DNA of 64,000 bases from Undaria pinnatifida (lineage: Eukaryota > Sar > Phaeophyceae > Laminariales > Alariaceae): positions 12,111,701 through 12,175,700 of the forward strand of contig JABAKD010000013.1 of NCBI GenBank assembly GCA_012845835.1, written 5' to 3'. Position numbers and translations under genes: made by a program. The stretch's first letter is position 1. Each line of letters opens with the position of its first letter. Below, one piece after another: positions 50,401 through 62,500 of the stretch. The notes under the pieces were generated by a model that saw only the letters and a program-made list of their open reading frames with translations, made no database searches and had not been told where the DNA came from.

Positions 50401-53400
50401 AAAAAAAGGACTTAAGAAATACCCTGTGCCAGACGCATGCTACAATAGAGGTGCACCTCGCTTGAGCTCTATACCTCTCCCCCCCCCAAAAAAAACGATC
50501 CCATGGTCAAGGTATTTTCGAAAAAAAGTAACAAAATTCCAGCGACTTCGGGCTAAGGAGGCCCGTCGTTCAGAAAAAAAAATACAGCCTCATGCACCGT
50601 TTGTTTCCCACCCTTAAACCAAGGCACCAACACCCGCGCCCCAAAGCGTCGCGGCCAAACGGCGTAGCCTTACCAGTGACAGCGACCTTACGCCTGATTT
50701 CTGATTTTACCCTTTCATTTTTCTTGGGCGTACGATTTTATATTTCAGCCACGTTTGTCGTGTTGTTTTACTTTCTTTTCCTCATTTCGGAAACTCAACA
50801 ATAAGTTTTACGTCGTAGAAAACCGTAAGCACTCTTGGACTACGTTCCACTGAACGTACCCTTTGTTCCCGTCCTTGAAACGAAGCACCAAAAGCCGCGC
50901 GCCGGGCATCGCCGCCAGCGCGGCCTTAGCGGTGACGGCGACCTTACGCCCCAAGCCGTCACCAGACGGCGAATCTTCCCCTCCCCGTTCCCCTTCCCCC
51001 GGAGAAGCACAGCGCGAAGCATAGCGAGAATCCAGACCATCTATTACAGCACCGCGGTCGCAGTCAGGTTTTTGCAAGCGCCACTCCAGGACCTCGGCCA
51101 TGAGGTCGGGGGACAAGCCTTGCGGCTCCAACAGAGCTTGCAGGGAACGCTCTGCTTCCGTGGGCAGCTTTTCGGCGGCGGCAGCTGCGGCGGCGGCGGC
51201 TGCCGCCGCTGCTCCCTAAGGCACAGCGAGGTGGACGTATGTGGAGGCACGAGGTATAGGGCTGAGTGCGAGTGGAATAAAGAGAAGGTCATTACAGGTC
51301 GGGAACCGAACCAAGAATAATCCGGCTTTTGTTGCGAGAGAGAATTTCGTAGGCGTTTTGGTTCATAACTCTGTGGGTGAAGAGCTGACATTGATTAAAT
51401 CAGCATGACATGTTGGGTGATCGCGTCAGTGGCTATACCAAGTGGATACAGCACGGGACGGTGCTGGCAGACTGGTAGCACACGCGAGCGGACAGTCGTG
51501 CTGTTGCTAATAGCTGGCCGGCAGCTGCTGGGCCAGGTATTCGTGATTTTCAACAAAATAAAAAGAATATTAGAATTCGGGAAACGAACCAAGAATCATA
51601 TGTATTTTTGTTGCGAGAGATAATTACGTAGGCGTTTTGGTTCATATATTTTATGGTTGAAGAGTTGACATTGATTGCAGCAGCATGGTGGTCATGTTTG
51701 GTTGACCGCGTCGATAAAATTCGTACCAGGTACTGGTATTACCTGATGTATTAGAAAGACGCGTCGTTTTTCAGTGGGATAGGCACACCTTCTTGCCACC
51801 CTTAGGTGGGGGCGTAGGCTCAGCACGCTCAGCCTCAACTCGATCCTTGGCGTCTTCGCACTCTCTCACCCAGCGCGCCTGCCGAGGAAACGAACGTAAC
51901 GGGTTCGCGCACATACAGAATCAACCGCATGTTTTCGGGCTGTGGAGATATACGGTGTTCAAATGTTGGCTGAGATAACTTGGGCTTCGGAGGTGGTCGG
52001 AAAAACACTATTAGAAATTCCTGCTCATAAAATATATATGTTTTTTTTTCCCATACCTATAAACACGAAGTAGGATGTTTCCACCAATTTGTATCGTCGA
52101 CATTTTTATCTCAACTACCCACCACTCACAAGCTATCGATGTTAGGATATGGACATATAGCTACTCGTATGGCGTCAGGATTCTTTCCGCGATTATCGAC
52201 GACGGTTGCATCTAAACCACCACGCCTTATTGTGTCGAGCGCCGTTTCAATAATTTTATGTACAAGTATTGGATTGGATGGGGGGGTTTCTGCCCCGAAG
52301 CAAGAAGGTCTCCCTCGGGACTACGTCCACGCTGAGCACACACTCAGCGCATCGGCAAACGTTGGGAAATAAAAAAGCACGGAATCTACGAGACCACCGC
52401 TCAACTCCGCTCTGCCATCGGAAGATACTGTCAACGTATCATTTTAGCCGTGTCGCCGATCATAAACATGAAAGTATTCGATTGGATGAGATCCCCGCGA
52501 AATGCGCTGCCGCGCTCCGCGCTGAGCACACTCAGCGCGCGGTGCACCATCCTTGAAAACAACGAAAAACAAGTACGGCTCATTCGAGATAACCTATTGA
52601 GACCGCTGCACACCGCTCTGTATCAGATGCGCGCTACCACAAGGGTGCGCGCTAATCTCCTGAAGCTCCTCGTTTGAGGTCTCCACAGAGTTAGGGGTGC
52701 AGCAGATTCTAAGAACTTCCTGAGCTCTCCTACACACGAGAAGTTCAATACCTCACCCGCCCGACCTAAACATGCCTTCGAAGACGGTAGTTATTTCGTT
52801 CGCGCAAAATCTGACCAAACATTGTGGCATGCCGCTGCAGCAAGCAGCAGTAGTCCTAAAAACAAGCATACTTGGTAAAAAAAAAAAAATCATGCTACTA
52901 AACGATTTTTGTTCCGCGCTCGAGGAGCTCAACCGGTCCGAAAAAAACGCTAGGCCCAAAAAGTGATCGCCACCTCTACCCCCATGGGATGACTGCGAAA
53001 CCACAGCCGAACCCAAGACTGACTGTGAAAAAAAAAAAACGCGAAAGCGCAGCCCGGGCGCACACGTCACGATAGATAGAGGTGGGCCTAAGTATATATT
53101 TTCGGATTTTTTATTGTCACCGTGGGAAGCTCCAGACCTCACCTAAAACTCGACTTTTTGGCAAATACTTCTTCACTAACCATCGAAGAACGGACAATCG
53201 CATGGGCTGTGTAGATAGGTTAAGGTGGGCAGGTAATACGTTAAAAAAAAACACACACACACAAAAAAAACGGGGTTTCCAATTGTGTTTTGGTAGTACA
53301 GCGATCTATTATTCGTAAACAGGACTAAATTAGACAAACACACGAAAATAGGAAAAAAAGCATCTCCAACTTTCAGTCGCCCCTTCTCCCGCGTCACGAC

Positions 53401-56400
53401 TGCCTACTAGCCTACTAGCTGTAATCGTGCCGGGCTCTAAATTATTGTGGATATCAGACAATACCTTTTTTTTTCGTTTTTTTTTTTCAAATCAAAGGAC
53501 ACCGGGTGGTTCCGGTGTCATGGAGCTGTGTCTGCAGGAAGCAAGTTAACCTAGCGGTTGCTACGCCGCCGTCGGAGCGTGCGTCATCCCACCTCTTCCT
53601 TGAAGGTGAACCAATGCAGCGCGGCCCGGACCTTCTCCCCCAGCGGACTTCTAAGCCGCATGGCCTCGTTGACGGCGCTGTCCACGCTCAACGCCGGGGT
53701 CTGGTAGCTTGACGCTATCGCTCGCGAGAGGGTCGACTTTCCGGACAGCGGGGGTCCAGTGACGACGATGTCGTGCGCCTTGCCTTGCTCGCGCGCGGTC
53801 GGCACGCGATCCCATTCAGGAATGGCAGCTGCTGCTCCCGGGGAGATGGATATCACGGAGATCCATTGTTAACAGGGGTAAATGCCTCATTATCATGTCG
53901 CGAAACATTCACCGGAACCTTCTCACAATTTTCGCAATATCTCGGCCAGAACATCATATTTTTTATTTTTTTTATTTTTTGTGCCGTGACCGTAAGGCCT
54001 ATGCGAACAATCCAAGCTATCGTTTTACCGTTGTCGACGAAGAATTGACAGAGTTATGACCCCATAGGCATTAAATGACCCCTGTCAACAATGGATCTCC
54101 GTAGTAGAGGGTGGCCACAGACGGCCAAACAGGAAGAGGGAGGAGATAAGACAGGTAAAAAAATACTGCCAAAGAGGGAGGAGGAGGGGGGACGGGTGCG
54201 GGACAAGTAAAAAAATGCCCAGACGGGAAGGAGACAAAGGCCAACAACTTTGTTTGGTTTGATATATGGAAAAAACGTATTGAGCGCCCCAGAACGTGGG
54301 AGGGTATCTCCATTAAGATCGTAGGAGCGGTACCCCGTCTCGAAAGGGATGAGGGGTCAGTTGTGAAACGAGTAAGGCGAGCAACACAGAAGAATACACC
54401 ACCCCGCTTCTTAATGTACGGAAGAAACGTACTGAGGACGCTTGCTACGACAGAGTTAGGAATTTTGGGCTACTTTTTCGCTGAATGAAGAAGTACTCCA
54501 ACTCCAAAGGGAAGCGCGGTTCAACCAATGGTAAAATGCCTAAGGCGAAAAAGAGTACGTCCCCTCTCCCACCTCCCTCCCTCCCCCCTCCCCCTCCCCC
54601 TCCCCTCTGCCCCCCCCCCGTCTTCCGTAGTCTTGGTCCCCCCCACCTTGTTCCAACGCCGGAAGCGGCTCTAACCAAGATTCTTCCCCGTATGCTGCAG
54701 CTGCCGCCACTGCAGCGGAAAATTCATCACCGTCATCGCCGTCGTCACCGTCTTCGCTTTCATCTTCATCTCCCCCGCCCCCCTCCCCACCCGCCCCGGT
54801 ACCGCCTCCACCCATCTCATTGCCAGCCAAACTTTGAGCGCTGCGAGTTGTTGCTGCTGCGCCTGCTGCGCCTGCCGCGCCCGCTGCGCCTGCGGCTCCT
54901 GCTGCCGCTACGCTTGCAGCGCTTGATGAACTTGCGGGACCCGAGCGCCCGCCAGGCTTTCCCCCGCCAGGAGGCTTTTTTTGTTGCTCACTGCCACCTG
55001 GACTTGTTTTCATACATCGCACAGGTCACATCACATCATGTTTTATTTCAGTACCTGTGTCTTTCAGGGCATATTGGTCTCGGGTCTATACATGGCACCG
55101 TGGTCTGGCCTATAATCCGGGTTTTTCATGGGTCAAGATGCGGCCCGCGGGTCGGGCCGGGTCGGGAGCTTTAAAAACGAAACATCGCGGGTCTAGTCGG
55201 GTCGGGGTCAGGAGGTGTTCGAAATGTGACGGGTCGGGCCGGGTCGAATCAGGAAGAGGGTTCTTTAAGTATTACGGGTCGGGCCGGGTGAGCCCTGACC
55301 CGACCCCTACCCGCGAGAAGCAATCCGACCCGGTTGAAACGCCCGGGTTATGGTTGCCGGATGGCGATCCGCCTGAGCTGCGTATCCGACCGATGTCACG
55401 ATAGGAGGGATCCCTTTTTTAGGGCCTTTTTTTTTTTCGTCGCGCGATTGACCCCCCCCCCCCCTGTTCCTTTGCTTATGATTTTTTTCGTTTTTTGTTT
55501 TTTTTTTCAATTTTTGCGACGTGAATCCGCGATGCAATCGTTAGCTGTGCGGCACGGACGCGTGTTACGATAGAGTTGTACCAACCATTTTTTTTTTCCC
55601 GAGGTGTTCCTCAATTTGGGAACTTAAGACATCTCCCAGAAACTGTTTTTGGGAGAAAAAATAAAACTGCTCATGTACCGGAAAAAAAAAATCCCATTTT
55701 TGTCGAGTTGCAAGGACGAGCGTCGTGAAGAATAAATGGGGCGTATTTTCCGACGACTTGGGGGTTAAGGAAACCATTTTCGCCGAAAAACGGTATACCT
55801 CAATAGCTCTATCGTAGAACGCATCGACGCCAACAAGCATGTCGCCTGAAAGTCGTTTTGTCGGTGACGTACAGAGTCACTTGTGCGAGTGGCTCAGTTT
55901 TTCCCTTTGGTGGACAAGGGGGTATGACACTACAACATCGTAGCATTGATCATCTCTAGAACATGCTTGCGTGGCTCGGGTGGTCCGCATAGTGCACAAG
56001 CCCCTGCACACAAACGACATGGTGGGATGGGATCCATACGATCTGCTCGACCCCAGCACATGGCTTTTGTACCGGGTTGGGCCTGTGCTACACAGATCCT
56101 ACCAATCGTATACTCACCATGACGACAGATTCAGGATCTAGATGGTCTAGATCATGATCTGTCCGATCCGCTAAAGGCTCCCCAGAAGCGCGCTACGATA
56201 CAAGAAGTAGCAATTTTCGGCTCACTCTATAGATTTCAGAATGGCCGGCCTCCTTAGCCTCCCCCAAACAAATCGTCCGAATTTCTTACCCTTGCTTTCG
56301 CGATATTTTTTGTTGCATACCTGCTGCAGACCATGGGGTGGGTCGGTCATCGTGCCTTCTGGTACTTTAAGTTTTTCCCATAATCCGTCTTTTGCCTCAA

Positions 56401-56533
56401 AAGGAAAAAAAATAGAGCTTTTCAAGAGAGGCACCTCAGAAGGCAAGAAAAAAAAATGGTGCACAGGCGCTTCTACCGCAGCGTGCGGCCCCATACCTTT
56501 GTCGGGCACGCCGTCATCGGTTCCCGTGGTGGT

Positions 56534-56564
<31 letters not shown>

Positions 56565-59500
56565 GCGGCGGCAGTGGCGGCAGCGGCTCGTTCCTCCCGA
56601 GCGCGAGCTTTAAGCTCCTTGCGCTCGGCACGCGCGGCCGCCGCGTCTTGAGCGCGCGCGACGTCGATGAGGGATTGGTGGAGCGGTTGGCCCGGAAGCC
56701 GCGGAGGAAGGCGGATGACTTCGTCCGACGTGAATCCTGGTGACCTGGACACGATATTTTCTTCTACTAGGTGCGCCTGCGCGTGTAGACATCGTTGATA
56801 TTCAAATAGACGGTCTGAGAAAAGCGCCTTGTACTGTACGACATTTCGTGTACTTGAAGAATGCGACGGTGCCTTTGTTGACACGTTTGTCTTTTTTTTC
56901 TGCTGCTGCTGCTGCTGCTGCTGCTTGCGGATGGACGCTGTTATGTTCGAAAAAATGAGGCCTAAACGATACGACCAAGGTTAACCAACTTTCAACTCCT
57001 AAAGTTACCCTAGTCTAATTTCAAGTGTTTCCTCCCCCATGTCGGGCAATGGTGCGGCGCTAAATGGGATAAAGTTGACATGCGAGGCGGACGGAGACAC
57101 GAACACAACTGCTGTGTGTATGTCGGTGACGCTTAAGAGAGATGCATCCCGTACTACTGTATGTGCCGTCTCAGTTACGTTTGAAGCGTCCTTTCATTGG
57201 CTGCTTGAAAACGTGGGGTGCTACGACACGCTACTGGACGCTTTTTATGTTAAGGCCAAGACGATGTCGTCGTCTCGCAACGGCGTCCAGTCTTCCGAGA
57301 AACCCGAGCTCATATGTACAACAACGCGAGCAAAAATAATCCCCATATTTTTTTGTCCTTTTTTTTGTCTCTTCTTTTGTTTGTTTTTTTTTTGTTTTTT
57401 TTCATCTGCAGAACCGAACCACACCGACGTTTCCTTTTGACGAGTCATCCCTCGGCAGGGGTAACGGTTGTTAGACAAACGAATTGTGGAACGACCGGTT
57501 AGTACGATGATTTTACGAGTGGGTACATTTTTTTTTGAAGGACTCTAGTAGCTCATAGAATTCGCTGGTCGGGCTGCAAGAAGGAATGTTACTTATATTC
57601 GAAGGCATGTTTAGGTCGGGTGGGATATTGAGACCTCCTCCTCATGTTAGGAGCTCAGAATCTTCTCAGAAAATTATTTCCTGCTGCACTCTTACAACGT
57701 GGGATGACTCGCGCGATAAGCTTCGCAGGAGTAAGAAGTAATGGCTAATCCTTCCTTCAATGCCTGCTGAAACAATAATGCTACACTACACTACACCCAA
57801 GCGGTTTCGAAAGGGTTAATCCGGCCTGAAAAAACTCGAAGCTACCACCAACCAGTTAAGTGGCGTCATTAACCCCCCCTCCCCCCCCCCCCCCACCCCC
57901 CGCCCCGATTTTTCGGGTGTCCAAAACTGAAAAAAAGAAACTGATCGAGATCAATGCTCCGGCAGTCCCGTAAGTGCTTGCCGATGGGTCGGGCCGTCAC
58001 CTTGTCAAAGTCCAACGAAAATATCTCGACGTCCCAGATTCCTTCGTTGAGCACGGTCACCTCCTGGACGTCCCCCTCGGGCGTGTCCGGTAGCACTGGT
58101 CCCATGTCTAGCATTGGTGGGTCGAACCTCAAACGCGGCTGCGCGCCCTGCACACATAGCGGGTTTTAATTCGTGTTTCGGTTTGCCGAGGGGTGGAAAA
58201 CAAATCGTTGTTTAGTCGAGGAGTGGAGTGGAGTGGGAAACGAAGATGATCGGTTGATCCAGACAATTGCAGCGGCGGCGGTGGCGGCGGCTACGGCGGC
58301 AGTGAACCGTTTATTTTCCCTGCAAGATTCTTGGCTTGAGGAGCTCTATACCCCGACCAATAAATACTTTTGTTGAAAAAATGGAAGCGCACCCCGATGG
58401 TAAAAAAAGAGTGATTTAAGGAATTCCCAATACTAAGATTTTTTGTTTTTGCGAAACGTGCTGCCGTATCGGGAAAGAGCACGTCGACAACGTGGGTACC
58501 CTGATACCGATGAAGGATCGACATACAACGCGGTGTGTTGTGCCGCTGGAATACTTGCATGCAAGCATGCCGTTCGTGTAGACGGGCTGGAATCAATCAG
58601 TCCTTGTATTCTTCTACCTCCCGACCCCCAGCGAAACGAAACCAACTGCAAAAAAGAAGAGGACCAACAGGGAGCGCGTGCTCAACCGCTTTTTAAAGTT
58701 TGGGCCTACCGACGCTGGACATAAGAACCAGTGGTACCCGAATCGCCCTTTTTGGGACGAACGACAAATAAAAAACGTTTTGCTGTGAATGTTCGACCGG
58801 GTTGCGGATGTTTGCTACGGCTATGCATGAAATGGGTACACCCCCCCCCTGCCCCATACACCGCAGTTTTGGTCCCCTGAATGAATTTTCCTGTTTCAGT
58901 TTAGACGCCGACTTACCCGCCCCTGCAGCACCACCGAAGCAGTTTTAGATGTGCTCGCCACCCTTACTCCCATCTTTACGGAGAGCGGACGATCGTCGGT
59001 TGGCACGAACTCGACCTGAGAGAGAAAAAAAAAAAGCAGGGGGGTGATTCCGGGGCATTGACCCAAAAAAGGAGAGGAGGAGAAAAATCAAACAAGGACA
59101 TAGTTCGCAGTAAAAAAATCATACACACAAGAGCGAAGAAAAACAAACAGACAAGCAGAAAGTAAAACACTACATTGGAAACGATGTCTGGCATTCGCGG
59201 CGATGATGAGATGAGACGGTCCTAAATTTTTTTTGTGCGCTCGCACAAAATCGCATCATAAAGCACAGTCGAGGCACAAAAAAATCGTCGAAACGTCAGA
59301 TCAGACCTGCATTTTCGTTCTATACAGAGCCAACAGGTGTGGTCGGGATAGTGAACCATGGGCGGACACACGTGTATCTACGCATTCCTTTCTCCTGCAG
59401 CATACAAACGGAATTCGCGACTGCTAAGAAAAAAAAAGGGCGCGATTTGACGTTGGGTGGCTGTCGACGGTAAAAGCGTGGAATCATCTTTCTACGCCTT

Positions 59501-62500
59501 TTGATTTTCTTGTGTTTGTTTGGCTTTGCCGCCGATCTCTGAACCTAGCTATTGCCGCCGGCTTCTTAATCCTATTGCTACAGCGAAAATATGTCCACAC
59601 TAAATTGAAGTGGTTTGTCCCTAAAAATGTCATCCCCCCTTCCTTTCCTCCCTCCCTCCCTCCCTCCCTCCCTCCCTCCTTCCCTTCCTCCCTCGCTCCC
59701 TCCCTCCCTCCCTCTCCCCCTCCCTCCCTCCCTCCCTCCCTCCCTCCCTCCCTCCCTCCCTCCCTCCCTCCCCCCCTCCCTCTCGCCTTCCCTTCCCCTT
59801 CCACCTAATGAACAAGAAGTACTGTACGAATGGTGCTAGATGATGGGGGGAGGGGAGAGGGGGGGGACTTTAAAGGGGTGAGCGTAAGTTTTAGATTTGG
59901 ACGAGGCCTCCTGTCCCGAGGAAGGAGGGCCTCGCCCCGGGGATAAACCTCCGCTGTTGAGCACTCGCTCAACACAGCGAAAATCCTTCGAAAGACAATC
60001 ACGGCACGCACGAAGCACAACTCGCGACGAGCATACCCCCGAGACACCACACGACAAACATCGAATACGACGTAGGCATACAAGGGCCTATGTATGGCCC
60101 TCCGGGCTGCGTCCATGAATGGTTTTGACTACCCATCCCCCACCCTCCCCCCCCGGCCGGTCTCCCGGATAAACAACGATGGCAGACGCTCCGATCAAGC
60201 CCCCCCCCCCCCCCTCCCCTGGTTAACTTCCATCCTACCTGGACATTAACGCGTTGGTCTCGAGCCAGGGAGCCGCTCTTGGGGGTAAGCCTAAACCGCA
60301 GTTCGTCGCGGGGGTCTCCGAAAAGTCGCTTGAAGTCCCACTCTGCTACCACCGGCGAGATGTTATGGATCTGCTCGGATCACAGCAACAAAATAAGGGG
60401 GGAAGAGCAGAACAGAACAGGGTTTTTGCAGCTATGAGGCATGTGTGTCCGGCACGGGAAGGGGGGATTAGAGCAGGAAGTAGCAGGGGAGCGCGAGAGG
60501 GCTTGACGATGTAGGGAGAGGGTCTTCGTAGATGAAACAGAGAAACATTCACGAGGACATACTTCGAAGTATGAGTTTTTTTGTTTTAACCGGGAGGGCA
60601 GCGGGGGGGAAGAGCAAGACAGAGCAGGCACGCGTGAGACTAGCGCAGGGGGCCGGGAGCGCGCGAGAGGTCTAGATGAACAAAGTAGTGAACCATCTTG
60701 GAGAAGAAAGGTTCTCGTCGACTAAGCTCTTTTCCATTTTGGTTTCACTCCTCTGACGGATAGGTTAAAAAAAAACGAAGTTCAAGTCCTCCACTCTTCT
60801 ACCCGGATTCCGAGCCACGTCAAGTACAATATGCGGCACCAGTTAAGAATCTCTTATTTATAGTCATGCTGGGGTTCTTATTCTGTAAAAGGCAGGGTAG
60901 GGTGCGTCCTGCACTATATTCAGCACGAAAGAGGCCATGTTCTTATGTTCGTCGAAACCTTCGAGCCTGAAATTCTTAGCAACTGCCAAATTCTTACAAG
61001 TGATGCCGCGTACTCGAACTGTATTTCTTAAGCTCGCGTAGCGAAAAAAGAATACAAAACGTAAGGTACGACTCGTAGGAACCAACGTAAGGCAGGGGCG
61101 GAAGAGAGACTTGCCTTGCGAGCCAGGATCAGAATCATGCACCGAGTAAAAACACAAACTCTAGCGCTGCCGTGGCAACGTTTGGCGGGTTAGAAAGGAA
61201 AGGAACCCTGTCCTATGACCTCGGACCAAAGCGTGCGATGGGTACAGACACAAGCAAGCGCCGCCACCGCACTTTGTTGGGTGGGTCAGAAGGAATAAAT
61301 CATATTTCCCTACGACCCCGTGTCAAAGCATGCACCGCGCACAAAACACGAAAAGACGCGTGCTACGATGGAGGCACACCATTTTTTTTTCTGGGGTTTC
61401 CTCAATTAGGAGCTCAAGAAAATAAAAAAATAAACTGCTTGTACGAGTACCCGGATGATGAAAAGTCCCCATGATGGCCTGTCATTACGTAGGTAAAAGC
61501 AACGAGAATCACACAAAAATTAAGGGGGCGTATTTTCCGACGATTTGGGGTTAAGGAGCTCACCCGTCATTCAGAAACCACTTTCGCCAAAAAACGGTAT
61601 ACCTCTACCGTAGCACGGGTCATGCCCTGTAGGTGCTGTTACGGTATTGCGACGATAATCACACAAGAATTAAGGGGGCGTATTTTCCGACGATTTTGGG
61701 TCAAGGAGCTCACCCGTCATTCAGAAACCATTTTCGCCAAAAAACGGTATACCTCTACCGTAGCACGGGTCATGCCCTGTAGGTGCTGTTGTTACGGTAT
61801 TGCGACGAGAACCACACAAAAATTAAGGGGGCGTATTTTCCGACGATTTGGGGTTAAGGAGCTCACCCGTCATTCAGAAAACGTTTTCGCCAAAAAAAAG
61901 GCATACCTCTATCGTAGCATGCGTCAACCATGGTACTGCCAGATTGGATTTTAGGTTTTTCCCTGATCGAAGAAGGTCAAAGCACGCAAATAAGCGCAAG
62001 CACAAACTAACAAAAACATAACAGCGTTACGACGTAATTTCTCGGGGGGGGTTGTTTTGAGTCGTCCTACGGCAGGGGGGGGGGGGGGGGGGGGGGGCGC
62101 AGCAAAGAAGTTTCTGAGAATTTCTGAGCTCCTACACATGAGGAGCAATCAAAGAGTCTCACCCGACCAATATGCTTCGTTCGCGCTAGCCCTAACACAA
62201 AGAATACTCGGAAAAAAAAAATGAGCAAAACTTAAGAGTCGTTCTACGATAGCCCCCCCCCCCCCCCCCCCCCCCCAATTTTTCTTCAACGACATTGCCG
62301 CCGGTTTTGAAACCAGCTCCCGGCCGTAAACGCCTGAAATGCGGGGCCCCTTGCCACCCCAACGTCATCGTGCGATAGTAGTAATAGTAGTAGTCCTTTG
62401 CAAAAACAAGAAAACACGTGGAGATACATTTTTTCGTACTAATAGGCATCTTTCCTAGTGTCGAGTAGCCATGAAACGCTCGTTAAAGAAATCGTCGGGG

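Larger units (their letters stand above)
51216..53592 (-). other. HYDIN intron (a7-a8), 2.4 kb
   Basis: Contains the direct duplication above, a diverged duplication around palindromic GCTGAGCACACTCAGCGC (52.33 and 52.52 kb), and a hairpin copy. No coding sequence recognised. Confidence 0.7.
54998..56496 (-). other. HYDIN intron (a5-a6), 1.5 kb
   Basis: GGGTC-type element, family-B copy, then unrelated sequence with GATCTAGATGGTCTAGATC palindromes near 56,135. Confidence 0.7.
56777..58000 (-). other. HYDIN intron (a4-a5), 1.2 kb
   Basis: CTG/CAG run at 56,900-56,925, the plus-strand open frame, and a hairpin copy. C-run at 57,883-57,900 near the a4 donor side. Confidence 0.65.

Noticed and set aside
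59484-59839. Pro/Ser/Leu- and Gly/Arg/Glu-rich open frames
   Set aside because: Produced by the CCCT microsatellite.
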